Source: Epiperipatus broadwayi (lineage: Eukaryota > Onychophora > Udeonychophora > Euonychophora > Peripatidae). From it: a DNA stretch of 64,000 nt. Positions 48,979 to 59,970 of this stretch are shown here, one piece after another. The position numbers and the translations under genes were made by a program. The stretch covers positions 1,366,001 through 1,430,000 of the forward strand of contig JAQFVV010000158.1 of NCBI GenBank assembly GCA_028023455.1. Reading direction: 5' to 3'. The notes under the pieces are model-generated. The model saw only the letters and a program-made list of their open reading frames with translations, had not been told where the DNA came from and made no database searches. Every line of letters begins with the position of its first letter. The stretch's first letter is position 1.

Positions 48979-49770
48979 TTATATTTTGTACTCTTCCAAC
49001 TTATTCTTATCATTCACTCTCCATCCACATCTTTCACTATTGTTTTTACTTTTATTTCTATTCTCCATCACATTATTAACCATTTCTATTACAATAAAGT
49101 TATGATCACTATTACATACTCTCTCTTCATTATCAAACACCTTAATTTTCCGTATTTTATTCATTCCCTCTTTCTCAACCAATACATAATCTATTGTGTG
49201 AAATATATTATTCCTAGACCATGTATATTGTCCCTCATAAATATTTGATAAATTCCCAATTTTCAAATTCACTCTTTGACAAAATTCCTTCAAAAACTGA
49301 CCATTCTTATTATCTACATCATTAATTTCTTCAATATGCCCATTCATATCCCCTATAAGCATTATTCTATTCCACTTTTCTTTAAAACTCTGTATATCCT
49401 TAACTAAGCATTCATATATGCTACTGTTCCACTTTCATTACAGTTTGACTTTCTCTAGTGACTATATATACTACAGCCACCATCCATTCTTGTCTACCCA
49501 ACCTTATTTCAAACTACAAATGTTCTTGACATTTAACAATATTTAAATACTTTTTCGATATAACACCTATACTACCACCCTTTTTTTCTTTTCTATTTAT
49601 ACCCTGCCATATCAAATCTTCCAAAATAGGCTCTCTGTCTTCTCTTAGATGTGTTTCCACTACTGCTAATATCTCAAGCTCTTCATTTTCAATTGCTTTG
49701 TTTAATTCCAGCCACTTTTCTGGTCTCCTACCACCTTACATATTCAAATACCCAATTTTAACAATTTCTT
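48979..49770 (-). pseudogene. LINE APE-type endonuclease domain
   Basis: The upstream part reads RRPEKWLELNKAIENEELEI then LAVVETHLRED (catalytic E). A break follows, then LIGDMNGHIEE (D and N), YTWSRNNIFHTIDYVLVEK and SDHNFIVIE (final D-H). Broken around 49365-49450. Confidence 0.75.
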
Positions 49771-50004
49771 TTTTTTTAACTACCCTTTTATAAATTCTCT
49801 TGATTCTTTCTTCTCCATTACATTTATAAAAACTTTCTTGCCATTAATCTTACAGATCCATTCCCTCTCCACATCTACACTATCTAAAACAACTATCTTT
49901 TGCTTATTTTTTACATCCCATCCATTTTTCTTCTTTTTCATAATTACTACAATTTAAAAACCCACCCCTCTTTAAAAGTTTCCCTAATTATATTCTTTAA
50001 ACAT

Positions 50005-50130
50005 CAGACTCCCTAAAACTTCACTTTCTTGTTTTCCTAAGTGCAATCCATCTTTACTATATAATTCCCTCTTTTCAATAAACTAATCCCATACATCCAC
50101 AAACATAACATTATTTCTTACCAATTATTG
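50005..50130 (-). pseudogene. SGNH-hydrolase-like C-terminal block of the LINE
   Basis: The minus strand reads VMFVDVWD, a stop, then FIEKRELYSKDGLHLGKQES. The D-G-L-H-L arrangement followed by K/G matches the last catalytic block (D-x-x-H) of SGNH/GDSL hydrolases found in front of the endonuclease in some CR1/L2-type elements. The rest of the domain is not in the sequence. Confidence 0.45.
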
Positions 50131-50565
50131 CAGATAGCCCATCATCTAGTGTTCTATAATGGAAGTAAAAATAACATTTAACAAGAGTAAAACAGATTAA
50201 AATTCTGATATAGAGATTCAATAAAAGTTAAAAGAATTGACTATAAAATCAAAATATACCCTATATAACTTTAACCTAGTTATATAATTTTCCATTCGTT
50301 TTTAATTGACTAGTTATTAGCTAAATTTATTGAAGTTTTAAAATTTTCATATAATTATTCAAGGTATACTTAATTCCTATTTATCTCTGTATTTTGGAAT
50401 TAATATTTCTTGTGTTTACATTTATTTTTTAAATGGGGTTTTTTTTTTTTTTTTTTACAAGTTTTTATTATATCTACTAATAAGGATTGGAACTTTAAAG
50501 ATTTGCAAAAAAGTAGCAAAATAGTAGCAAAATTTAATACAAGATAACATTTTTTAAAGAATTGT

Positions 50566-52300
50566 TTGGAGTTTAATGTGTTTTCTAATTGTTGCAAATT
50601 ATATATTTATAATGCTGCATATATTCAAAAAGAAGCTACAATTAATCACAGAAACAATTACTGTTTGATTATACAGGACCGCAAAAAAGTCTTATATTTA
50701 TCAGTTAAAGGGAAAAATAGCTTGACACAAAGTTACTGCATTCCTGATCAGATTAAAGGATGATATGATCATTTTTATACTATGTTGAAAAAGAGATATC
50801 AGAAATTTTGTTTTTCAGCTCAAATGCAAAGGGTTAACACCCAATTATTTCATTTGAATAATTTTGTTAATTTGTCACCAGTGTGTTTGTCTGAGAGATA
50901 AAAACAACTTTTAAATTATGGCTCCAAATTTGTTGGACTAAATGGAATAACCTGAATATGGAATTAGTTACTGTTTTTGAAGTGGTGAGTTTAAAGAAAA
51001 TAAAGATGTGGTTTTTAAACAAACCTTTTGCCTCCAGAAAATGATAATTCTTCATGTCCATATAGGATTTTAAAATGATGCTAAAACAGACAAGAGTTTC
51101 TTGACTAAAAGAAGGACATAGAAAATAGATTTGTGCTTATAAATCAGGACATAATTACAGAAAAATAAATAAGCAAATTGTTAAATTAAATTTTGTGAAA
51201 GTTAATGGATATAATGTCAACTCATCGAGAAATAAATTTATAAATGTTTTATGGAAATATAAAATAAGATTTTTAAAAGAGATATATATTTAAAGATGCA
51301 TTTTTGCTAATATTAAGTTGCATAAAGAAAATTATCCTTTAAGACTGGTGATTGATTTTGGAGGATCATATTATGATTAGTATCTAAATGGTTACAGGAT
51401 GAACTGGCTTTTGGGAAATTTGCAATTAAGTCATCTTTGAATGTATTACTATTTTGAATTCTTATCAAGTAAGTGATTGCTTTAGATTGGCTTTTGATTT
51501 TAACAAGTTTTATGGTTCATTGGAACATGTTTTTTTCTCTGAAGGTTATTCAGGATTTGTTTATTAAAGGAATTTCGAGGAACTAAAGATTAAATTTATT
51601 ATGGATGTTTTCACCTGGGTTAATCAAGATATTACTGTTTCTTTTAATGGTCAGTTCTATAAAATGGAACAGTTGTGGCAATGGGAATTTCAGTTAGTGC
51701 TTTGGTTTGTAGTGTGTCAATTGATCATAGTGAGAAAAAAAATGTGCAATCTGCATTTAATGATTATAATAATATTGTGTACATTAGATATGTTGATGAT
51801 GTTTTTGTTTGTGCTTTTTTGGAAGTGATAAGAGATGTTTTTTGATAAATTATATATGTATCCAAACTTAGAATGGTCTATTGAACATGAGATTAATAGA
51901 AATATTAAATATCTAGATTTGCTAATAAGGCATAATAACAGTACATTGGACTATATAATGTGAATTAAGTATGTTAATGCTGGAGGCTATATAAATCATA
52001 TATATATATCCAGGATATAAATACGCAGATTTCAATACCTTCATGCATCTGAACCATAATTTGTATAAATTTGAATTGGATAAAAAAAATAATATTCATG
52101 AGTATATATCTGTTTTAATAGGGCAGATTACAATAAATATGCTTTATTTAATGCATTTTAATGATAAAATAAAGTTTAATAGTAATCAAATTATGGATAT
52201 TAAACTTTGGTTGATCCTCTTATATACATTCTATATTATTGAATATGAAGAAATTCTATGTTAAAGAATATAATGTAAGTTTTCTGTCACCTGCCATACA
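50566..52300 (+). mobile_element. Penelope-like element remnant
   Basis: A decayed Penelope-like retroelement, shown by the order of RT blocks: KLHKENYPLR (about 51314), DFNKFYGSLEHVFF (about 51500), WVNQDITVSFNGQFYKMEQ (51622-51680), and YIRYVDDVFVCAF with the YVDD palm at 51789-51800, followed by EWSIEHEINRNIKYLDLLIR. These are Penelope RT signatures and not LINE or LTR ones. Stops and frame changes are many. The GIY-YIG endonuclease was not found. Confidence 0.75.
51314..52010 (+). pseudogene. Penelope-like reverse transcriptase, broken
   Basis: Related to telomerase RT. The fingers/palm motifs are listed for the element. The catalytic aspartates of motif C (VDD, 51792-51800) are intact, but the normal M-G-x-P-L-A-P block after FNGQFYKMEQ is scrambled by frameshift (near 51690-51720) and there are stops both sides. 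After LDLLIR the frame runs into NSTLDYI and decays; a later open frame (52043-52264) may be further C-terminal remnant. Confidence 0.7.
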
Positions 52301-52463
52301 CTTAATGGACTGAAATCTTATTTATTAACCACAATTATATTTTAAAAAAGAACATTCATGTTCAGTTAATATTTTGACAAAAGTCTACCTTTTCATGAGC
52401 TTGAATCATTACATGATTATTTCCATTTAAGAATATTAATCTTTAACTATTACAGCATGATAT

Positions 52464-53588
52464 CAGGTATGGCCAAACTTTTAGACATTTTGGCAAAAGT
52501 ATACCTGTAGGCGACTACGTTTTTTTCAGGGCTTCGAATCGGAAACCAGAAAAAAAAAACATTATTTTTTGCTGGAACGAAAACTGGAATAGAAAAAATA
52601 ATAGTTCGAAGTCCTGGTTTTTTTAGAATGTACTTACGAATTGGTGTTTTTTTTTAAATAAGGGCTTTTAGGTACTCACAAACATTGGTGATATTTTTAG
52701 AAGATACTTATGAACTGATTTTACTATGACTACTATAAATTACCTCAGCTCCCTCTAGTATTATAATTTGTTTATGTCACTTTATAAAATATTTATTAAA
52801 TTAAAATTATTAAATTACTTATAAATAATTATTTTCTAGAGCTGGTCCTGAATTTTAAAAAAAATCCAAGCAAAAAAAAGAAAATCATTGTTTTAGTATT
52901 GTATTAAAATAAATTAGAATCAAATTTTACAACAAAAAAAAAATTACAAAGTAAAAAAAAAATAATATTTTTTTTTATTTTGATGACACTTTGCTAGAGA
53001 AGAAAAAAAATATATAACAACAACAAAAGTAATACTTTACAAAAGCCTCTATTTTTGTGCCATAGAAAATTCCCACATTTTCTCTGCTACACAGTCTTTA
53101 CAATAATTAGACATAAAGTTTGTTTCTTGCTTTGACAGCTATTTTCTTTCATAAATAGGAAAAAGTCCTGTTTTCTTTTAAATATCGTTGAGAGTTATTT
53201 GCTAGCTAAACAAAGAGTTTTAAAAAGTTCACAACTTGTTTGTTTTAAAATCAGTTCATTTAAATTTTTATTTCTTCATGACAAGTTATTTTCATTTCTC
53301 CTCAGGAAAATGGCAATTAAATATATCTAAGAATTTTGTCTCTAGCATTACATAAAAATAATTTATTTCTTTTCAGCTTCTTCCAACCTGGGTTTATTAT
53401 TGAGGTTGACAATAATAATAGGTGTTATTTTAAATTTAACTATTTTTAAACGAGAATAATTTTTACTTTTTTTATTTTTTATATTCAAATCAGCTCTAAA
53501 TTTATCATTATAATTTATCAATGTTCACGTCAGCTTCACGGGCAACTTCCAGAGAACTTGCAGTCAACATCTTGGCCATCCCTAGTGT
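52464..53588. mobile_element. hAT-like non-autonomous transposon (tentative)
   Basis: The left end caggtatggccaaactttt and the complement of the right end, ctagggatggccaagatg, share a ggatggccaa-type hAT terminus. Just inside the left end are inverted arms gggcttcgaa (52529) and ttcgaagtcc (52605). No 8-bp target duplication could be matched, and no transposase is present. Confidence 0.4.
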
Positions 53589-55708
53589 ATAAGATTATAA
53601 TTTGATCAGCATGCTAGAAACATTTCAGAACCAATGGGCTTTTTAATGAGAACATTAATAAGATTTATACTTCAATGCTTCTACTTTGGATTATAAATCC
53701 TCACTTATGATTTGTGATCAAAAATTTTTTTGATAGTCCAATAAAGTATTATCAATCATAAACATAAATAAAAATTCTCATTAGAGATTTAAAAAAGAAT
53801 ATTATATAACATAAAAACCAATAAAGTGAAAAGAGATAATTACATACACTTACACTACTAAGAGATAATTGAAACAATTTTTAAGATATATCCTGGTCAT
53901 CAAGGAAATTAATAATAAGTTTACTTTGAGATAATTTTGCTTTTAGAATAAATTGATAAAACTAAAATAATTTTATTATTTTTCAAAATAATTTGACAAT
54001 TAATAATAAACCAAGCCCTAAAAACCATTAGACCATACACACGTATATGAATGGGAACATTAAAGTAGTCTTTATTATGTTCATTTTGAAGTAAGAAATT
54101 TAATGATAAATAAAATAGCCAAATCCTGATTTGCAAACTATGATAGTAATACAAGGTAGCCAAACCAAATTTACTGGAATCTAGTCCTAAATATCATTAA
54201 CCAAAAATTAGAATGATATGAAGTTTTGGAAAAGAAATTAATAAATATCAATATATTTATTGTATTGTGTGAAGATTGGAATAAAAAAAAAATGGAGTAA
54301 ACAAATAAGGTACAGTTAAAAAGAAGAAACATTAATAGGATACTTATGAAAATTTACTTTAGTTAGTGTGAAGAAAAGAAAATGACAAATAGGGAATGTA
54401 TAAAAATTTATAATGAAGAAAAATTAGATGCAGGTATTATAAATGAAAAGAGGAAAATGTACTTAGAAAAGAAAAATAATAATAATGAAATAGGAAATTT
54501 TAGAAGAAATTAAATATAAAATCTGATGAAAAGATTATTTGGTAAATATGAAAGTTAAAAATGTATAAATATGAGAGAAATAAGAGAAAAAAAAATAAAC
54601 TTAAACTTAGAAAAGAGTGATAATTACAGGAGAAAAGCTTTTAAAAAGTTTAAAGTTATATGAACTAGCAGATGAAATGATTTTAAAATTAGAGCAAACA
54701 TCTTTAACCTTCTTTTTTAATTATTTTAACAATTGCAAATATAGGAGTTATTTGGAAAGTTGGAAGATTACAAACAAAACTAAAATAAGTTTAAAGGAAA
54801 AGGAAAAAATAAATTTCGGTAATTAAAGACTAATAGTAATAGCATCAAAAACATTGCTCAGGCATTATTCCAGATAAATTTAGTTTATGGATGAACAAAA
54901 TATTAAGAAAAGTAAGGAAAGATTTAGTAATAATTAAGAAAACAATGATAATGTTTTTATATTGAATGAAATTAAGAGTAATTCTACTGTATCTGCTGCC
55001 ATTTAGTTCTAGGCCTTCCTGAAAATATTTGAAATGATGAATAATGGCAAACCCTTAGAATATACATGTTTTATATACAAACTCACATATACTTATTATA
55101 TAATTTAATTTTTAAAATGAGCACATTTTGACATTAGTAAAAGTAATTAACAAGTAGTAGAATAATAAAAATATGAAAAAAAAAGTAATATAGTAATAAA
55201 TTTAGAAAGAGAGCAACCACATGATTGTCATAATGCAGAAAGTACTCAGATGAAATTTATGAATTCAAATTCACAAATTTTGGCTTTATTTTATTTTTCA
55301 AAATGTGTAATTAAAATTGTGGCTAGTTACTTTATTGATATGAGGAGATTATTATATTTATAAATTTAATAAGAAAGCATATTTAGATAAACACAAGTAA
55401 TCAGAATGCTTAGAATTTATATTGGGGAAGATTAGCTTGGAAAAAGACTTACTACACTTGTTAGAAAAACTATAAGGAAAATTATTACAGTGAATTTTTA
55501 ATCCATCTTTCATGCATGTGTATTATTTGTCTGGATTGTGGTTGTTGTTGTTTTTTATCTCAGAATTAGTGCAATACAAATAAATATTTTTTATGGCTCT
55601 ATTGTTTTTAAATTATTATTCTATTGCATCTGTTGTCACAGTATTTTTTTAAGATATTTGTTTTTTTAATTTGAAATGACATTTTTATTATTTTTAAAAA
55701 ATAACTAG
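53589..55708. other. Non-coding, possibly old element debris
   Basis: AT-rich. From 54200 to 54830 the + strand is unusually A-rich with lysine-rich frames (for example 54617-54826) but no motif to name. A B-box-like gaattcaaattc occurs at 55260. Confidence 0.5.
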
Positions 55709-56682
55709 AGCTGGGTCTCATTTTATGCGTTAGATAGGTTCTACAGAAAACCTGCATTAAAAAAAATCGCACAAAAATAGACTTAACTTACCTTGAAAAA
55801 TGGGGGATAGGGTCTGTAATTTTCAGAATTCGCATAAAAGCAAAGCAACAAAGAAAAATTACTTTAAAATTCGCATTAAAAAATAAGCAAATAAAGTATG
55901 ACTAATAAAAAATTTCAAATATTTGAAAAAAATTAATACAAGACAAACTTTTTTTATTAACTACAGTATTTAATTTTTCATACATATTTTAATCATTACC
56001 GCTAGCGTTCGTTTGTAAACTGGAAAGAAATCAGATTCGATGTGATGTTATGTATTGTAGCTTCTCCTTAAACGAAGTCAAGAATCTCTCAGCAATTATG
56101 CCCAGAGAAACCTGTTAGCCACTTTATTTTTATTCGTGATGTGATGTACAACTAGTGCCATTTTCAGTCTTGTGCTGTGTTAATGGTTTTCTGTTTCTAT
56201 ATTAAAAAAATGAGATCGTAATCAAAACAAAAAAATTATACATTATCATTAGAAAGATTATTTTCAGTTTATAAAATCTTCGTTTTTTATTTTAAAAATT
56301 TAAAAGATTATTTATTTCTGTTATATGTAACAAAATATATGTTTTAAAAGTTTAATTTTTTTTGAATATTTATTGCAATATTTTTATATGTAAGTATAAA
56401 TCTATTATTATTATTATTTACTTATTAGTATAAATAGGTTATTTACATAGAAGCTAAAATTCTAAATACAGCTTCAGGCCATATTCACATTAACTGCCAA
56501 TATAACGTTATATTTTTGAAAAAAAAAAACAGTATTTCAAGTGAAAATAAGTTATTAATAATTTAAATTTCTTGATATCTAATAAATATAGTGAAATATG
56601 AAAGATATTAAGAAGAAACATGAATCGCATAACTTCAAAATCGCATTAAAATAATCCGCATAAAACGAGAACCAGGTGTATT
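55709..56682. mobile_element. Non-autonomous transposon with tatgcg-type inverted ends
   Basis: The left end gagctgggtctcattttatg (55709) matches the complement of the right end, acctggttctcgttttatgc (56680). Internal ttcgcat/atgcga words recur on both sides, as in pogo/Tigger-derived elements. A LINE 3' end (56034-56150) is nested inside. No transposase. Confidence 0.5.
56034..56152 (-). mobile_element. Solo LINE 3' end
   Basis: The gatgtgatgttatgtattgt tail and gcttctccttaaacgaagtc match the 3' termini of the two LINE copies at 45.65 and 46.36 kb. Only about 115 bp were inserted, ending gtgatgtgatgta on the right. Confidence 0.7.
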
Positions 56683-56914
56683 TTTTATTTTATTGAATTG
56701 TATATAATATTAAAAATAAAAGATTTTTTGGTTGGATTCTCATCCTTGGTGTTCGCCTTAAGATGGCGTTGATGCTAATCAAAAACATAAACATATAACG
56801 ATTCCGGGCCGGACCTAAATGATCGATTTAATCTAAAAAGATCTGATTTCTTAGATTTGTAATAAAATATTCTACTAACTAATACTATTATATGATGTTA
56901 GTTTTTTTTCATTT

Positions 56915-57440
56915 TTGTAAATGTTTATTAATCTTATCTTGTTTTTGACTTTGTGTGTGTGTGTCTTTAAAGTTACGGTGTTTTTCTAATTTTTTTTTTT
57001 TTTTTGACTTTACATGTGTCTTTTTAAAGTTACGGTCTTTTTTTTTTTTTTTTTTGCAAGAATAAATCAATAATTTTATTCAAAAGCAAGATGTAATAAG
57101 TAAATGTTTATTAATCTTATCTTGTTTTTGAGTTTGTGTGTGTGTCTTTAAAGTTACGAGGCTTTTTCGAATTTTTTTTTTTTGGACTTTAGGTGTGTCT
57201 TTTTAAAGTTACGGTATTTTTTTTGCAAGAGTAAATCAATAATTTGATTCAAAAGCAAGACGTAATAAGTCAATGTTTATTAATCTTAGATTGTTTTTTG
57301 AGTTTGTGTGTGTGTGTCTTTAAAGTTACGGGGCTTTTTCTCATTTTTTTTTTTTGGACTTTATGTGTGTCTTTTTTTAAAGTTACGGTATTTTTGGTCA
57401 AGAGTAAATCAATCATTTTATTAAAAAAGCAAGACATAAT
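56915..57440. repeat. Minisatellite array 1, three units of about 165-185 bp
   Basis: Each unit contains aatgtttattaatcttatct, a TG run, ctttaaagttacgg, a T run, gtgtctttttaaagttacgg and aagagtaaatcaataatttt. Units start near 56917, 57102 and 57271. Confidence 0.85.
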
Positions 57441-57504
57441 TCTAAATCTATCAAAAGTAACGTAATTTATATACTACAATTTAGAATTGATACCCTACTA
57501 CTAT

Positions 57505-58030
57505 GAGTAAGGACCGTCATTAAAAGACTCGATTGAAAAATGATATCCGACTAATTTCCGTTTTCTTTTTTTTGGGGGGGGACGGACAGTAATGAATCAG
57601 AAAGTGGGTTGTTTTTGTTAAGTCTGTCTATATAAAAAGGGTACCGTTATTGAAATACTAAATTTAAAAATGATATAGCCGACTAATTTGGGTTTCTTTT
57701 GACAGTAATTAATCAGAAAGTGGGTTTCTTTTTTTTTTTGGTAAATCTTGTGTATATATAAAAACAAACAAACCGTAATTCAAAGACTCCATTGAAAAAA
57801 ATCAAACCCCGTTGAATTTGCTTTTTTTTTTTTTTTTATTTAAAGACAGTAATTAATCAGGAACTGGGTTGTTTTTGTTAGTGTGTAGATATAAAAACTA
57901 ATCTTATTTTGAAATAATAAATGTAACAAAACAAAAAAAAAATAATACCCGACTAATTTTATTTTTCGGACAAGTAATTCCTAATAATTAGACAGTGGGT
58001 TGTTTTTGTTTGTGCGTATATATATATAGC
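57505..58030. repeat. Minisatellite array 2, four units of about 125-130 bp
   Basis: Each unit contains a ccgactaattt word, gacagtaattaatcagaaag, tgggttgtttttgtt and a tatataaaaa end. Units start near 57505, 57638, 57770 and 57895. The sequence differs from array 1. Confidence 0.8.
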
Positions 58031-58308
58031 AAAAGTAACTGGTCACGGACAAATTCTCGCGAAAACGGTACTTTTCACGTGATTCTTTTTTTTTTTTTCC
58101 TTTCGCACCCTTAAAAGCAATTTTTGAGGGTTATCCCTTCGTAATGGAATCTTCAGGATATTATTACTAAACTTACATATTAAAAAAAATAGATGTCTTA
58201 TCAAATTTAAAAAAACTACGACCGCTTCAAATACACACACTCTCACACGAAACTACAGAGAAAATAGATATTCTACTATTATGAGAAAATGATGAACAAA
58301 ATCGACTA

Positions 58309-58581
58309 CTACGGCAGCCAATCAAAGCATTTCTTTCTCTTTGCTTTTAGCATGGATAAAAAGCCATAACCGGCAGCCGTCGGGAACTCTTTCTGTGTTT
58401 TATCATAAAAAGAAGTTTCTTTGTATTGGCTTCTGTCACCTCCTCCTCCGTCCATCATAATGTGAGGATTTCTGCATTTATAACATAGAAAAATTCCTCT
58501 TTGGTTGGGTGAAGCTAAGGCAAACACCAAGATGAGAAAACAACCGATTTTTTTTTTTAATTCAATAGAAAATGTTTTCAA
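58309..58581 (-). CDS. Candidate exon: signal peptide plus CxxC, unidentified
   Basis: A 90-codon frame starting MKTFSIELKKKIGCFLILVF looks like a signal peptide: basic n-region, hydrophobic core, LASP cleavage-type end. It is followed by GIFLCYKCRNPHIMMDGGGG with a CxxC pair. The region is less AT-rich than the neighbours and contains CpGs. If real it would be the first coding exon of a minus-strand gene; possible donors are gtgaca near 58437 and gttatg near 58373. The protein is not recognised. Coding status is uncertain, because no second exon was found. Confidence 0.3.
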   Translation of the reverse strand: MKTFSIELKKKIGCFLILVFALASPNQRGIFLCYKCRNPHIMMDGGGGDRSQYKETSFYDKTQKEFPTAAGYGFLSMLKAKRKKCFDWLP

Positions 58582-58728
58582 ACTAATTTAAACATTAAAT
58601 TCCTTCTTCCGTTCTTCGCTCTTTAAATGTTTATTCATTCAAGAAATTGATTTAGAGATAACTTATTAAAAAAAAATTGAAAATGTTTTTAATGTTTTTA
58701 AATGTTCCAATATACAGGAACAGTTATA

Positions 58729-58856
58729 AGCCAATAAACATCACATGACCACCAACCACCTCTTATGCGTGGGTATAACTGTTGTTAAAACAGGCAAAAC
58801 TCACTATATATATTGCCACACACAGCAAGCTAGAGTAATCAATGGGTACCAGACAT
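58729..58856. mobile_element. Partial hammerhead-family element D4 (no ribozyme)
   Basis: agccaataaacatcacatga through caagctagagtaatcaatgg matches one end of element D3 (complement of 63768-63899). The copy stops before the ribozyme region. Confidence 0.75.
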
Positions 58857-58929
58857 AAAAATATCAACACTAATGACATACCAATGCATATATACCTGAT
58901 CAGAAAGGAGTGCTTACACTAATAATTCC

Positions 58930-59070
58930 AGGCCTTATCATTGTAAACAATGCGGGCACATTATTAGTAATTATCCTAAACTGTTATGTGTGTGTTGTAA
59001 AATACATCAGTGTCCGAGGTTGGAAGAACATGCTCACGAATCTTGCAAGAAAACAATATTACATGAAGAT
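58930..59070 (+). pseudogene. LINE ORF1-like zinc cluster
   Basis: Reads YHCKQCGHIISNYPKLLCVC then CKIHQCPRLEEHAHESCKK, a series of C-x2-C pairs and C/H ligands as in nucleic-acid-binding ORF1 or gag-like proteins of LINEs. No start is visible. Confidence 0.45.
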
Positions 59071-59679
59071 GGAAATATAACATTTAAGATTGATAGCATT
59101 CCTATTAGCCATATTGAGCAAAATGAAATAGACAAGAAGATTACACCTTCATAAAAAAAAAAAACCTATCAAAAGAAGATAAAATTGAAATCATAAACCT
59201 GGACACTTAATCAAATATGTATATTCAAGTGACTGATCTTATTGTAATGATAAGGGATTTGAACCTGGGAGTCCTTTGCCTAATGGAATTATGAATATAT
59301 CTACTCCCATGGTACTTTAATTGCACTGTTTATACAAATACTAAATTCATGTTTGTACATTATGTGTATATTGACATTGCTGATAAATATTGATAATAAA
59401 TATTAATAAAATAAATTAATGAGCATAAAAAAGGGTCTTTTGAATGTTAGAGAGTTAAATTCATATGGTTTTACAAATTGTCAAAATGGTGATATATTGT
59501 ACAGCTTCACATACTGGGTTGACCCAAACAAATTGTCATAGTAATCATGGATTTTCTATATTTTCAAAAACTTCTGGACCATCAGCCAGAAATGATGCTA
59601 TTATTGCTAAATCGTGTATAGATGCAGATTTGTTAATTATGATGATTAAATATCAAGTATTAACTTTAAGTATTGTCAT

Positions 59680-59692
59680 TGTATATATTCCT
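59680..59692. repeat. Target-site duplication, left copy (D2)
   Basis: tgtatatattcct, exactly repeated at 59958-59970. Confidence 0.85.
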
Positions 59693-59957
59693 ACAGGCAA
59701 AACTCTCTATACGTATTGCCACTCAGTGCAAGCCAAAGGAGCCTTGGATCTGAGAGCACGGCACCTCACTAACGAAGGCCACAAGCCGGAAACTAATCTG
59801 GGGATATTGGATGAGTAGGCACTAGATGGGGATTTTATGCACAAGCCTTCTGGCATTCATTGATTATTCTGGCTTGCACTGAGTGGCAATACATATAGAG
59901 AGTTTTGTCTGTTTTAGTAACAGTTAAGAGCAAGCATAAGAAATGGTGATCATGTGA
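59693..59957 (+). mobile_element. Hammerhead fold-back element D2
   Basis: A 265-bp insertion in LINE coding sequence with exact 13-bp flanks (tgtatatattcct). Arms of about 45 bp (gcaaaactctctatacgtat and its complement near 59905) are inverted. A hammerhead motif lies between them. The right part continues into the gcaagcataagaaatggtga end shared with D3 and D4. Confidence 0.88.
59764..59803 (+). ncRNA. Hammerhead relic in D2
   Basis: Stem I CCTCA/TGGGG and stem II GGC-CACAA-GCC are intact and GAAAC is present. The core reads CTAACGA (G to A) and the helix III side reads TAATC in place of TAGTC, so cleavage is not expected. Confidence 0.7.
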
Positions 59958-59970
59958 TGTATATATTCCT
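59958..59970. repeat. Target-site duplication, right copy (D2)
   Basis: Exact repeat of tgtatatattcct; the LINE frame resumes here. Confidence 0.85.

Larger units (their letters stand above)
46364..50135 (-). mobile_element. Near-full-length minus-strand LINE, decayed
   Basis: Reading on the minus strand from about 50.1 kb down: a segment ending in an SGNH-hydrolase-like block, an APE-type endonuclease (about 49760-48979), a linker (48913-48527), the RT domain (48523-47467), a C-terminal domain (47501-46896) and a cysteine-containing end (46743-46477). The 3' end is a catcacat repeat, not poly-A. Stops and frameshifts separate the frames, but long pieces survive. The non-adenine tail and possible esterase block recall CR1/L2/I-type elements; clade not settled. 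Confidence 0.85.

Noticed and set aside
51601-51660. Sequence beginning MDV as a VPS4 C-terminal exon (MDVPGDKL)
   Set aside because: The following residues FTWVNQDITVSFNGQF are Penelope-type RT, not VPS4.
54240-54830. LINE or Tc1 transposase fragments in lysine-rich frames
   Set aside because: The resemblance rests only on A-rich codons; no motif could be aligned.
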